Below, piece by piece: positions 8,841-17,380 of a stretch of DNA of 64,000 nt. The translations under genes and the position numbers were made by a program. Each line of letters begins with the position of its first letter. The stretch's first letter is position 1. The DNA comes from Lachnotalea sp. AF33-28 (GTDB lineage: Bacteria > Bacillota > Clostridia > Lachnospirales > Lachnospiraceae), in assembly GCF_003477885.1 (NCBI RefSeq), contig NZ_QUEE01000009.1, positions 1 through 64,000 on the forward strand, written 5' to 3'. Below the pieces are notes generated by a model. It made no database searches. It worked only from the letters and a program-made list of their open reading frames with translations, and was not told the origin of the DNA.

Positions 8841-10448
8841 TTATTTCATATTTGCGTCGTACCATGCCGCACGCTCATCCAGCACATCCTGTAAATGATT
8901 CTCCACCAGGATCTGGTACTCTTTGTCATATACTTCATCAAACTTGCCTTCCGGCGCTGCCATTACCTTCAGCACGAATTCACAGATCAGAGACTGCAGA
9001 TTCGGCACATACTGATCCGTTTCCAGCGCTGCCGGAATCAGGCACTTGTCATAATAGTTGCTGTACTGGATCCTGATCAGGTCTTCCGCCACATCTTCCG
9101 GCACATCCGGCTTGCCGGCTTTGTAATTACGAACCAATAAGTCTTTTTCAAATGCAAAGTTTGCCCTTAACAGGTTTGAATCATTGGAGCTGTATGTCAT
9201 GCCCATATCAATCAGTTCCTGTTTCTGTTTCATTACAGGCGCACCGTCCACCATATCGCTGCCCACACCGATCACAGCATATTTTACGTTCATTGCATTT
9301 TCTTCATTGGACAGCCATGCCAGATACTTCACGACCGCATCGATTCTGTCCTCCGCTGTCTTCGGCACATATACATAGTGGGACAGGGGATCCTGTGAGG
9401 GCACTTCATAAGATCCGTCCGCATTCGGCAGCGTCTCCACCTCAACCATGCGGTAATCGGGATCCTCCACTGTGGAATATGCGTCCATACCGCCGGCGTT
9501 GCTGATCACAAAACCGATTTTGCCGTTAGCCAGATCCTGGTTTAATTTCGTATTGTCAGTATCCACCGCGTAATCCGGGGAAATAATTCCGTCCAGCACG
9601 AACTGGTTCAGCTGCTTTAATCCCTCTTTATGACCCGGTTTCAATACAGTCGTAAAGGTGGGCTCATAAATATAGTTATCTCTCTCATTCGCGCGGCTCA
9701 CATAGGAAAGCAGGAAGTTGGTATACATACCGTCTGTGATCTTTCCTGAGAATCCCATAGGAGTGATATCCGGATAATTCTCTTTCATCGCATACAGCAC
9801 TTCGATCAGCTCTTCCCTGGTCGTAGGCATTTTCATTCCCATCTTTTCAATCAGATCCTGACGTATATAGGCGTCATGACCTTTGCCGTGGTAAGCATAT
9901 ACGCCAGGCAGTGCATACTGTTTTCCGTCAAACTGCGTGAAACCGATGGCATCCTGGTTCTCAGACAAATATGCGGGGTCCAGCTGATCCATATAAGGCG
10001 TCAGATCCACAAGACCGCCCTGGCTTCCGTAGGTAGCAACCCTCTGCCTGTCATAGGTTCTGATGATATCAGGCGCGGTTCCGGCTGCCAGCATCAGGTT
10101 TACCTGGTTATCCGCCCCTGAACGGGGTACGGGAACAAAATTCACATGAACACCCTGGGGCTCCATCTGTTCGTTGATCCAGCGGGTCAGCTCATTATCC
10201 GTAAGGGAATTGCCTGCCGAATACTCATCACCGCGGTCATAAACCATAACATTGATATCCACAATCTTCTCCGGCTTTGCCGCCGCACTTGTATCTGCCT
10301 GTGCGGTTGTTGTTTCTGTTCCGGCCGCTGCGCTTGTTGTAGCCGCCGCAGTAGTAGTTTCCTTTTGATCCGTTTTGCTGCTGCAGCCTGTTAACAACAA
10401 TACTGCCGCCATTGCCAGCGCACACATTCTGCTGAAATGTTTTTTCAT
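8841..10448 (-). CDS. extracellular solute-binding lipoprotein (LplA/YtcQ type)
   Basis: The 535-residue protein begins with a lipoprotein signal peptide ending in LLLTGC, so Cys22 is the predicted lipid-anchored residue. A Thr/Ala/Ser-rich linker follows to about residue 60, then a family 1 sugar-binding protein fold. It should capture an oligosaccharide outside the membrane for the two LplBC-like permeases encoded just upstream. No ATPase gene lies in the operon; such systems often share a general MsmX-type ATPase encoded elsewhere. A 245-base gap with a hairpin and a possible internal promoter separates it from the permease genes, consistent with independently boosted expression of the binding protein. 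Confidence 0.88.
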   Translation of the reverse strand: MKKHFSRMCALAMAAVLLLTGCSSKTDQKETTTAAATTSAAAGTETTTAQADTSAAAKPEKIVDINVMVYDRGDEYSAGNSLTDNELTRWINEQMEPQGVHVNFVPVPRSGADNQVNLMLAAGTAPDIIRTYDRQRVATYGSQGGLVDLTPYMDQLDPAYLSENQDAIGFTQFDGKQYALPGVYAYHGKGHDAYIRQDLIEKMGMKMPTTREELIEVLYAMKENYPDITPMGFSGKITDGMYTNFLLSYVSRANERDNYIYEPTFTTVLKPGHKEGLKQLNQFVLDGIISPDYAVDTDNTKLNQDLANGKIGFVISNAGGMDAYSTVEDPDYRMVEVETLPNADGSYEVPSQDPLSHYVYVPKTAEDRIDAVVKYLAWLSNEENAMNVKYAVIGVGSDMVDGAPVMKQKQELIDMGMTYSSNDSNLLRANFAFEKDLLVRNYKAGKPDVPEDVAEDLIRIQYSNYYDKCLIPAALETDQYVPNLQSLICEFVLKVMAAPEGKFDEVYDKEYQILVENHLQDVLDERAAWYDANMK

Positions 10449-10569
10449 ATTCCTACCTCCAATTAGTCATTATCCAATTTCTATTTTATAGAACCATTCC
10501 GTTTAATAACGGTCTTGCGTACGCCCTTACGTTTTCTCATGGAAGCGTACCGCAGTTTATCATCTGTCC

Positions 10570-10617
10570 TCCTTTCCGCCATCCGTTTCCGCCGTGCATT
10601 ACCCACAGCGGAAAGGA
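10570..10617 (-). other. intercistronic hairpin upstream of the solute-binding protein gene
   Basis: TCCTTTCCGC (10570-10579) and GCGGAAAGGA (10608-10617) form a perfect 10-bp stem with a 28-base loop. It lies between the permease genes and the binding-protein gene. No T run follows, so it may act in RNA processing or stability. The rest of the 245-base gap shows nothing else apart from the possible promoter at 10626-10655. Confidence 0.45.
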
Positions 10618-10625
10618 CCTGATTT

Positions 10626-10655
10626 ATTGTATAACCCGCCAAACTTTACTGTCTA
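10626..10655 (-). promoter_or_regulatory. possible internal promoter for the solute-binding protein gene
   Basis: On the minus strand TAGACA (10650-10655) and TACAAT (10626-10631) are 18 bases apart, each with one mismatch to consensus. It would give the lipoprotein and downstream genes their own transcript start in addition to the main operon promoter. Confidence 0.4.
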
Positions 10656-10693
10656 TCTTTCGTCCGCAGGTCATATATAAGATTATATGGCGG

Positions 10694-11566
10694 CTATTCT
10701 TTTACTCCGCCGATCGTAACGCCCTTGGTGAAATACTTCTGCACAAAAGGATATATGAGCAGCATGGGCACCATTGCGAAAACAATGGTGGATGACTTCA
10801 CATTCTCCGGCGTGATCTGCATGGTCGCCATCTCCTCCGGCTTATACGGTATGGTCAGGCTGTCCAGCATAAGCTTGAGCTGGTACTGCAGTGTATACAG
10901 ATCCGGTTTATTCACATAATACAGCACATCGGTAACGCCGTTCCATCTGGAAATGGCATAAAACAGCATAATGGTGAAAATCGACGGCAGGGACAACGGA
11001 ATCGTAATCCGAAACAGGCATCCCCATTCCCCGCACCCGTCCATATAGGCCGCTTCATACAGCGCTTTATTGATTCCGGCAAAAAACGTGCGCAGGATAA
11101 TCAGGTTGAACGGGCTGATCATGCCCGGGATCACCAGCGCCCATACCGTGTTCATCAGGCCAAGATTCTTGATGAGCAGATAGGCCGGCACGGTTCCGGC
11201 GCTCACATACATGGTGACTGTAATGATGGTCTGGAACACATGACGCCCTTTCAAATCGGTCTTTGACAGAGGATAAGCCGCCAGAATCGTCATAAAGGTA
11301 GCTAACAGCGCATAGCCGACCGTAAGGAATATTGAGTAAAACAGTGAACGCACAATACCGCTGTTCTTAAACACCATCTCATACGCTTCCGTGGTGAACT
11401 CCACGGGAAATATCCCCACGATACCCTTTGCAATGGCGTTCTTTCCGCTGAAGGAAGTTGCCACAATATTCAATATGGGTATCAGCGTAATAACAATCGC
11501 CAGACAGCAGACAATGATCATTACAACCTGGTATATGCTCCATTTTTTATCATAAACGGAATTCAT
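10694..11566 (-). CDS. sugar ABC transporter permease, LplC/YtcP type
   Basis: The 290-residue protein has six predicted membrane helices and the cytoplasmic EAA loop EAAYMDGCGEW near residue 190, which docks the ATPase. The C-terminal FVQKYFTKGVTIGGVKE ending is characteristic of LplC-like permeases. Its ATG shares one base with the stop of the partner permease (TAATG), so the two are translationally coupled. Together with the upstream permease and the lipoprotein it forms an oligosaccharide importer lacking its own ATPase gene. Confidence 0.9.
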   Translation of the reverse strand: MNSVYDKKWSIYQVVMIIVCCLAIVITLIPILNIVATSFSGKNAIAKGIVGIFPVEFTTEAYEMVFKNSGIVRSLFYSIFLTVGYALLATFMTILAAYPLSKTDLKGRHVFQTIITVTMYVSAGTVPAYLLIKNLGLMNTVWALVIPGMISPFNLIILRTFFAGINKALYEAAYMDGCGEWGCLFRITIPLSLPSIFTIMLFYAISRWNGVTDVLYYVNKPDLYTLQYQLKLMLDSLTIPYKPEEMATMQITPENVKSSTIVFAMVPMLLIYPFVQKYFTKGVTIGGVKE

Positions 11567-12447
11567 TACATGATCCCCTCCTCTCCAAGCTTCCTGGCAG
11601 TCCAGTTAGCCGCCAGCACCATAATCAGCGCAACCACGGACTGGAACAACCCGATCGCTGTGGCAAAATCATATCTTCCCGCCTGCAGACCCACGGAATA
11701 TACATAGGTACTGATAACAGAAGACACATCCTGGACAAGCACGTTGCCCATCAGATACGGGCGTTCAAATCCGATCGACAGGATCTTACCCACATTCATG
11801 ATGGTCATGGTAACGATCGTCGGCCTGATCTGCGGAAGGGTGACATGCCAGATGCGTTTCCACCGTCCGGCTCCGTCTATGTAAGCCGCATCATAGAGTT
11901 CGACGTTGATTCCCGCCATGGCCGCCAGATACACGATCATACCGTATCCGGCCCCCATCCAGATGCCGGTCCCCCAGTAGATAGCGCGCCATTTTTTCGG
12001 ATCTCCGACAAAATTGACCGGCCCTATATCAAATGCGCCCAGCACATTATTTACAATGCCGCTGCTGCCAAACACCTGATACACGATACCTGCAACGACT
12101 ACCATGGACAGAAAGTGCGGAAGGTACAAGATTGTCTGCGTGGTCTTTTTCATCCGCTCATGGGTCATCTCATTCAGAAAGATAGCCAGCACAATCGGGA
12201 AGGGAAAGTTGATAAACAGCTCGCCCAGATTTAATATAATAGTGTTTTTAATCGCCGTCTGGAACTCCTTGGCGGCAAACGCTTCCTTAAAATGCTTCAG
12301 GCCAACCCAGGGACTGTCCCAGATTCCTCCGAATATATTGTAATCCTTAAAGGCTACAACAATGCCGCCCATGGGCAGATATGCAAAGACAATAAAATAC
12401 AGCATGGGCAGTACCAGCATGAGGTAAAGACTCGCTCTTCTTTTCAC
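11566..12447 (-). CDS. sugar ABC transporter permease, LplB/YteP type
   Basis: The 293-residue protein begins with a hydrophobic segment and a GGIVVAFKDYNIFGGI block typical of LplB permeases, and has an EAA-type loop DAAYIDGAGRWKRIWHVTLP near residue 185. About six membrane helices are predicted. The gene follows the GH105 gene by two bases and overlaps the second permease gene by one base. In Bacillus the YteP/YtcP/YtcQ system sits beside the GH105 enzyme YteR, and the same grouping here supports import of unsaturated rhamnogalacturonan fragments. Confidence 0.9.
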   Translation of the reverse strand: MKRRASLYLMLVLPMLYFIVFAYLPMGGIVVAFKDYNIFGGIWDSPWVGLKHFKEAFAAKEFQTAIKNTIILNLGELFINFPFPIVLAIFLNEMTHERMKKTTQTILYLPHFLSMVVVAGIVYQVFGSSGIVNNVLGAFDIGPVNFVGDPKKWRAIYWGTGIWMGAGYGMIVYLAAMAGINVELYDAAYIDGAGRWKRIWHVTLPQIRPTIVTMTIMNVGKILSIGFERPYLMGNVLVQDVSSVISTYVYSVGLQAGRYDFATAIGLFQSVVALIMVLAANWTARKLGEEGIM

Positions 12448-12449
12448 AT

Positions 12450-13553
12450 TTACGCCTCCTGTTCTCTATACCACTCCAGCCCTTCAATCAGGGCAAGCAG
12501 CGCAAGCGCCTGTCCGTAATGCATTTTGGACATGGGAATCTGTCGGTAATGTTCCAGCGTCCTACCCACATTGGTTCCGTAAGAGACTCCCATCAGTTCT
12601 CCCTCCGGACTGATCTTTGCCAGCACCGCTTCTATGGCTTTTTTACCGCACTCTTCATATCCCGGGTCCAGATAACCTTTGCGGATGCCTTTGAGTATAC
12701 CGTAACAAAATCCGGCGGTGCACGATGATTCCAGATAAGAGCTTTCATCGTCAATCAGTGTATGCCACATTCCGGAAGGCGACTGATACCGCGCCAGAGC
12801 CTTCGCCTGTTCCTGCAGCGCGTACACCGCATATTTTCTGATATAGGACGGCAGTTCGAACATTTCCAAGAACTCCGGGATGAAAATGGTGACCCAGCAG
12901 TTCCCCCGCCCCCACAGGGCATTGGCGAAATTGTTTCTCTCTGCAAACGTCCAGCCATGATACCAAAGCCCGGTTTTTGTATCCGTCAGATACTTGACAT
13001 GAATCATGAACTGATAAATCGCTTCGTCCGTATAATCCTGTCTGTCAAAGACTTTTCCGGCTTTAGCGAGAAACAGAACCGTCATTAACAGGGTATCATC
13101 CCAGAGTTCCTGGTCGTTTTCCAGTTCCGCGTGGCTGTGCTGGAGGCCTTCCTCTGCAGTTCTCTTCATGTCATGCATAATCCATTCCGCCCACTCCCGC
13201 ATAACAGCCTCATACTCTTTGCTTGGACGGATCTCATGCACACAGGCCATAACCAGCAGCGGAGCAACTGTGTTCACATTTTTCTCAGGCAGGCCGATTT
13301 CCATCCTATTCTTCAGCCATGCCTCTATGTAATCCAGATACCGCTCGTCCTTTGTGAACTGATACAGCTTATAGATTCCATACAGTCCGACTCCGTGTGT
13401 CCAATCCCAGCATGCGAAGCGTTTTGCCTGCAAGGGGGTCCATCCCAGCGATTCCGTCAGATGACTGCGGTAACGTTCATCTGAGGAATACAGAAAATCA
13501 TTCAGATTTTCTCCTACTTTTTCAATGATTTGAAAGTATTGTTTCTGTGTCAT
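12450..13553 (-). CDS. GH105/GH88-family unsaturated rhamnogalacturonyl hydrolase (YteR-like)
   Basis: The 367-residue protein has the alpha/alpha-barrel of GH105 enzymes, with the conserved WDWTHGVGLYG, DDTLLMT and WGRGNCW segments; the aspartate of DDTLLM matches the family's catalytic position. These enzymes hydrate and release the unsaturated uronate from lyase-generated disaccharides in the cytoplasm. I placed the start at 13553, where GGAGG precedes ATG by five bases. An upstream in-frame ATG at 13592 would put the N terminus across an operator site and has no ribosome site. It is the first gene of an eight-gene operon and defines its theme as pectin side-chain or rhamnogalacturonan use. 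Confidence 0.88.
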   Translation of the reverse strand: MTQKQYFQIIEKVGENLNDFLYSSDERYRSHLTESLGWTPLQAKRFACWDWTHGVGLYGIYKLYQFTKDERYLDYIEAWLKNRMEIGLPEKNVNTVAPLLVMACVHEIRPSKEYEAVMREWAEWIMHDMKRTAEEGLQHSHAELENDQELWDDTLLMTVLFLAKAGKVFDRQDYTDEAIYQFMIHVKYLTDTKTGLWYHGWTFAERNNFANALWGRGNCWVTIFIPEFLEMFELPSYIRKYAVYALQEQAKALARYQSPSGMWHTLIDDESSYLESSCTAGFCYGILKGIRKGYLDPGYEECGKKAIEAVLAKISPEGELMGVSYGTNVGRTLEHYRQIPMSKMHYGQALALLALIEGLEWYREQEA

Positions 13554-13567
13554 GTTGTCCTCCGCAT

Positions 13568-13580
13568 TTACACGTGTTAA
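13568..13580. promoter_or_regulatory. second ACACGTGT operator in the GH105 leader
   Basis: The near-palindrome TTACACGTGTTAA lies just upstream of the GH105 ribosome site and repeats the core of the site inside the promoter at 13642-13649. The two centres are 72 bases apart. A palindrome with a central CG is typical of LacI-family operators. No LacI-type gene is in the window, so the repressor is unknown. Confidence 0.55.
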
Positions 13581-13631
13581 ATGATGAAGCAAAAAAAAAT
13601 TTAAATTTCATTGTCAACTTTGCTTACAATC

Positions 13632-13660
13632 AGAATAGCATACACGTGTTAAATTGTCAA
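13632..13660 (-). promoter_or_regulatory. main promoter of the carbohydrate operon with operator in the spacer
   Basis: On the minus strand TTGACA (13655-13660) and TATTCT (13632-13637) are separated by 17 bases, and the spacer contains AACACGTGTA. A repressor bound there would block polymerase directly. The transcript should start near 13625, about 70 bases before the GH105 ATG. Confidence 0.75.
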
Positions 13661-13818
13661 TATTTTATTTTATGTTTTTTCTATAATTTATTTCATTAAC
13701 ATATATGTGCAAAACAATTTTGAAGTTCTGTGCTTTAACATGTACAATCTACATATGACTGGGAAGCATGCCCGATCCGGAAAACAGGTACAAACCATCA
13801 CAAAATAGCGCGCTTACA

Positions 13819-13874
13819 GGTTGACAACTGTTTACCTTGGTGCTATACTAGATCAAGGTAAACAGTTGCCAACC
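13819..13874 (+). promoter_or_regulatory. blaI promoter embedded in a long inverted repeat
   Basis: TTGACA (13821-13826) and TATACT (13844-13849) are spaced by 17 bases. Arms 13819-13839 and 13854-13874 are inverted repeats of 21 bases with one mismatch, and the right arm is followed by a T run. The GTTTAC/GTAAAC core covers the promoter and so is a good candidate autoregulatory operator for BlaI. A transcript from this promoter lacks the left arm, so the hairpin could act as a terminator only on transcripts entering from upstream. Between 13681 and 13818 I see nothing but AT-rich sequence. Confidence 0.75.
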
Positions 13875-13901
13875 TTTTTTTGTTGTTCCTAATATGAAAA
13901 G

Positions 13902-13953
13902 GGCAGCACACTGACGTGTGCACAGGTCATCAGCCTGCGGCTGGTGACAGGAG
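13902..13953 (+). repeat. two-hairpin leader element, copy upstream of blaI
   Basis: GCACAC-TGAC-GTGTGC (13906-13921) forms the first hairpin. The second is GTCATCAGCC, loop TGC, GGCTGGTGAC. The blaI ribosome site follows immediately. The same element occurs at 32375-32430, 32431-32487, 45741-45788 and, on the minus strand, 38394-38440. Confidence 0.8.
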
Positions 13954-13973
13954 ATAAGAAAGGAGGAGGATCC

Positions 13974-14363
13974 ATGAAAACACTTCTGACAGATGCTGAA
14001 TGGAAAATCATCTCACTGCTGTGGGAGCAGTCACCCCAGACGATCACACAGCTCACCGCGTCCTTAAAGGCCGGTACGGGCTGGACCAAACACACCGTTA
14101 TTTCGCTGCTTGGGCGCATGGAGGCCAAAGGCGCCGTGCATTATACGGAAGGCGGGCGCGCAAAACAGTACTATCCCGATTTAAACCGCGAGGAGGCGAT
14201 GCTTCAGGAAACGGAAAGCTTTCTGGATAAAGTATTTCAGGGGCGCATGGGTGTCATGTTAAATACTATGGTAAATCAGAGGGCGCTGTCCAGAGAAGAG
14301 ATCGATGAGATGTACGAAATATTAAAAAAAGCGGAGGAAACGGAGGGAGCGGGCCATGACTGA
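13974..14363 (+). CDS. blaI: BlaI/MecI-family transcriptional repressor
   Basis: The 129-residue protein has the BlaI winged helix, with LTDAEWKIISLLWE at the N terminus, TKHTVISLLGRMEAKG as recognition region and EGGRAKQYYP as wing, then a C-terminal dimerisation helix. Such repressors bind as dimers to inverted repeats and are cleaved when a partner M56 metalloprotease is activated. I set the start at 13974 because AAGGAGGAGG precedes it; an ATG ten codons upstream lies in the leader hairpins. The next gene, an M56 protease, overlaps by eight bases. The large inverted repeat over the promoter fits autoregulation. The inducing signal is unknown and need not be a beta-lactam. Confidence 0.9.
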   Translation: MKTLLTDAEWKIISLLWEQSPQTITQLTASLKAGTGWTKHTVISLLGRMEAKGAVHYTEGGRAKQYYPDLNREEAMLQETESFLDKVFQGRMGVMLNTMVNQRALSREEIDEMYEILKKAEETEGAGHD

Positions 14364-16041
14364 ACGCATCATCGGATCGTCGATCCTCATACTCTGCATA
14401 CTTGTGATCCGCCGGCTGTCAAGGGGCAGGATACGCCCCGCCGTGCTGTATTCCCTCTGGTCTCTGGTGATCCTTAGGCTGGTGCTTCCGTTTGAAAATA
14501 TCCCCAGCGTATTCAGCGTTATGAATCCGGTGAGAAACGCAGCCGTCCAGGCTCCGGACAGCTTAAAACCCCTGATCCATAATCTCGCCACAGGCATTAC
14601 CTACCGAACATCCGATCCGAACCCTTCCCTGGCGGTAAAGGCCGCTGCCTATGACTGGCAGCTGGTGATTCTGATACTGTGGGTCGCGGGCAGCCTGCTG
14701 ACAGCCGCGTGGATGATCTACACCAACCGCAGATTTGCGCAGAGGCTCCTGGCCGAACGGCGCCGCTATGTGGGATGCCCTTGCAAGCTGCACATATACC
14801 TGGCCGATTCGCTGCCATCGCCCTGTCTTTTCTCCTGGAAAGGCGAGACCGCCATCTATCTGACGGAGGAAATGGCTGCCGATCCCCGCATGCTGCGGCA
14901 TATCCTGGCCCATGAGCTGTGCCACTACCGCCATCTGGACCATGTCTGGGCCGTGGTGCGCAACGGGCTGCTGGCATTCTACTGGTTCCATCCTCTGCTC
15001 TGGGTTGCAGCCTCCGCCTCCAAACAGGACGCTGAGATGGCCTGCGACGAGGCCGCCATACGCATGCTGGGTGAGGAGAACCGCACGGACTACGGAAGGA
15101 CGCTGATCAGCCTTGTCTCACCGCGCCCAACACCTCTGACCCTGACCAGCATCTCCACCACCATGGCTTCCGGCCGCCACACAATACGGGAGCGCATCCG
15201 TCTGATCGCCAAAAAGCCGAGGACCCTGCTGCCGGCAGCACTTCTTATGTTCCTCCTTGTCACTGCGGCGGTGGGGTGCACCTTCACTTCCGCATCCGAT
15301 AATTCAAAGCCTTCCGCAGCGGACTCTGTGACGGAAGGCCAGACGGAACAGCTGCAGACCGAGACGTCTTCACAAGCCGGCAGGCCGCTTCTGCTTGAGG
15401 ATGTCCTAGAGCTCTCCAAGCGCGGGGATTCTCTGACTTTTGCCGATTTTGAAGGCTATGACGGCGGGGAGGATATCGGCAGCGGCCTTTATATCCGGGT
15501 TTATCCTGTGGAATACGGAAGATACACCCTGGCGGTGGGCGGGGGTGATTTAAAAGAAAAACCCATGTATATACGGCTGCAGGCCGCTGATGCGGACAGC
15601 TATACGGATATCCGCGACGCAGATCTGTCCGAATATATTGTAAAATATCCTCCGGACGGTTCCGGAAACGATCGCGATTCAGAGCTGCGCCGCAAGGAGG
15701 AAGAGGACGCGTTAATTGCCAGCCAGCAGGTCACCTTCTCTGAGGAAGAGATCGAAGATGCCAGGAAGGCGGCTCTGCGCTATTTCGAAGAAGAGGCTCC
15801 CGAACGGGAATTAGAGGAGCTATGGTATGACAATGACTCCTGCATCCGTCAGCGCGTTTCCTATCTTCTGTACGGAAGAGGAGCGGTAAACGGCGTTTCT
15901 CCGGATGACGTGATCATCTTTCTGTGCGATTTTACTATACCTAAGGAAAATATCATGGAGGGAGAATATACGGATTTCAACCTGATCCTCATCCGGGACG
16001 GCAAGGACGGTGAATGGCGGCTGGACGACCAAGGATACTAA
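14356..16041 (+). CDS. M56-family (BlaR1/MecR1-like) membrane metalloprotease antirepressor
   Basis: The 561-residue protein has N-terminal membrane helices (about 1-20, 30-45, 95-120) and the zinc motif HELCHYRHLDH from about residue 186, followed by DAEMACDEAA, the further conserved block of M56 proteases. A last membrane helix at about 290-315 ends in AVGC. The remaining 240 residues should face outside; they are acidic and do not resemble the penicillin-binding sensor domain of BlaR1. The protein probably senses some other envelope signal and then triggers BlaI cleavage. Translation is coupled to blaI through an ATGACTGA overlap. The protease and pairing calls are firm; the sensor function is open. 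Confidence 0.85.
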   Translation: MTERIIGSSILILCILVIRRLSRGRIRPAVLYSLWSLVILRLVLPFENIPSVFSVMNPVRNAAVQAPDSLKPLIHNLATGITYRTSDPNPSLAVKAAAYDWQLVILILWVAGSLLTAAWMIYTNRRFAQRLLAERRRYVGCPCKLHIYLADSLPSPCLFSWKGETAIYLTEEMAADPRMLRHILAHELCHYRHLDHVWAVVRNGLLAFYWFHPLLWVAASASKQDAEMACDEAAIRMLGEENRTDYGRTLISLVSPRPTPLTLTSISTTMASGRHTIRERIRLIAKKPRTLLPAALLMFLLVTAAVGCTFTSASDNSKPSAADSVTEGQTEQLQTETSSQAGRPLLLEDVLELSKRGDSLTFADFEGYDGGEDIGSGLYIRVYPVEYGRYTLAVGGGDLKEKPMYIRLQAADADSYTDIRDADLSEYIVKYPPDGSGNDRDSELRRKEEEDALIASQQVTFSEEEIEDARKAALRYFEEEAPERELEELWYDNDSCIRQRVSYLLYGRGAVNGVSPDDVIIFLCDFTIPKENIMEGEYTDFNLILIRDGKDGEWRLDDQGY

Positions 16042-16046
16042 AAGGA

Positions 16047-16075
16047 TGGTGTTTTTCCTGCTGACATGATATAAT
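16047..16075 (+). promoter_or_regulatory. extended -10 promoter of luxS
   Basis: TATAAT (16070-16075) is preceded by TGA, an extended -10 motif, while the -35 region (16047-16052) is weak. The predicted start lies about 30 bases before the luxS ATG. Confidence 0.5.
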
Positions 16076-16109
16076 ATCGGCAGATATTGAACACTTACGG
16101 AGGTATCCC

Positions 16110-16589
16110 ATGGAGAAAATCACAAGCTTTACCATAAACCATCTGGACCTGCTGCCCGGCATCTACGTATCCCGCAAGGACCATGCAGGCAGCGAAGTCA
16201 TCACAACCTTTGACATCCGCATGACAGCGCCCAACCGGGAGCCCGTCATGAATACAGCCGAGGTGCACACGCTGGAACATCTCACAGCCACCTTTTTAAG
16301 AAATCATCCGGTCTTCGGGGATAAAGTGATCTACATGGGGCCCATGGGCTGCCGCACCGGATTTTACCTGCTCTTAGCCGGCGATTACAGATCCGCGGAT
16401 ATCGTGGCGCTGGTCACGGAAATGTTTGAATTTATCCGGGATTTCGAAGGGGAAGTGCCCGGAGCATCCCCCAGGGACTGCGGCAACTATCTGGATATGA
16501 ATCTTCCGATTGCAAAACTTATAGCCGGACGGTTCCTGGATCACTGCCTGTATGTGATTGAAGAAAAAAATCTGGTGTACCCGGAATAA
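16110..16589 (+). CDS. luxS: S-ribosylhomocysteine lyase LuxS
   Basis: The 159-residue protein has the full LuxS signature. HTLEH (His53 and His57) together with the cysteine in RDCGNY (Cys124) form the metal site, and GPMGCRTGFY carries the catalytic Cys81. The enzyme splits S-ribosylhomocysteine into homocysteine and DPD, the precursor of autoinducer 2, in the activated methyl cycle. Length is normal. It stands alone with its own promoter; no nucleosidase gene is adjacent. A good ribosome site (GGAGG) precedes the ATG. Debris of other genes begins shortly after its stop. Confidence 0.97.
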   Translation: MEKITSFTINHLDLLPGIYVSRKDHAGSEVITTFDIRMTAPNREPVMNTAEVHTLEHLTATFLRNHPVFGDKVIYMGPMGCRTGFYLLLAGDYRSADIVALVTEMFEFIRDFEGEVPGASPRDCGNYLDMNLPIAKLIAGRFLDHCLYVIEEKNLVYPE

Positions 16590-16605
16590 CGTGGCTGGAT
16601 CGTAT

Positions 16606-17005
16606 CAGCACTCCACGGTGTCTCCTTTCCGTAATACCTTTGTTTCCGGATACTCCGTCACTGTCTTGTACTTTCCGAGAGCTTTCAGTTTCAGGCAGCC
16701 GGAGAGCACCTCCAGGCTCATAACGTCATCCCAAAACGAGACGCATTCTTCCTCGGCCCATGGGTTCCGCTTTGACCGTCATACCTCGCCCTTACCGCTG
16801 AAACGATCTCCAGCGCCTCCTCTTCCATCCCGGTCTGAAGCATCAGGCAGGCGGCCGCGTATTCGAAGCCGGTCATCGTTTCTTCCGCGTAAGGGACCGG
16901 AATGACCGGCTTTTCCGCTTCTTTTTCCCAGCTGCAAATCATAAGGCCCTTTTCATCGTCCACGCTGAAGACACAGCAGGGGTTACAGATATCCCTCATA
17001 CACCG
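16606..17005 (-). pseudogene. C-terminal remnant of a GH116-like glycosidase
   Basis: Reading the minus strand from about 17005, one frame gives a segment with ETMTGFEYAAACLMLQTGM and ALEIVSAVRARYDG. After a frame shift near 16760 it continues with KRNPWAEEECVSFWDD and runs to a stop at 16606. The ordering of FEYAAA, a long helix, and a RYDG/KRNPW-E-EC segment is that of the C-terminal part of GH116 glucosidases (non-lysosomal glucosylceramidase family). The N-terminal several hundred residues are missing: the remnant is abutted at about 17010 by restriction-modification debris on the other strand. It is a non-functional fragment. Confidence 0.6.
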
Positions 17006-17011
17006 GAAATT

Positions 17012-17380
17012 AAGAAGGTAAAATCCAGTTGATTGATGCTGCTGCTATGAAATCTCCACTGACCTTTATTACAGAGAAGGATTCCACGGCAAAAGCGGTT
17101 GAAGGCGAAACCGATGTTGACCTGCGTGATGCAGAGAATATTCCATTTACATATGATGGCGGCATTGATTCCTTTATTCAAAACGAGGTGCTGACTTATG
17201 CTCCGGATGCCTATGTAGATGAGAAGAAAACACAGGTTGGTTATGAAATCAGCTTTACAAAATATTTCTACAAGCCTATAGAACTTCGTGAAATGAAGGA
17301 CATTATTGAAAGCTTGAATGCCTTGGAAAAAGAAGCTGATGGTATGATGGCGGAAATTATGGACACGCCGATATTGAGCA
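17012..17380 (+). pseudogene. type I restriction-modification methylase (HsdM) fragment
   Basis: From 17012 the frame reads EGKIQLIDAAAMKSPL, which matches the post-catalytic part of HsdM. It then jumps to a segment with DLRDAENIPFTYDGGID, NEVLTYAPDAYVDE, QVGYEISFTKYFYKP and a closing ALEKEADGMMAEI helix, the C-terminal end of HsdM. The catalytic NPPF region and everything before it are absent. The join after MKSPL suggests an internal deletion. The frame then runs into specificity-subunit sequence out of phase. This is a decayed defence gene. Confidence 0.7.
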
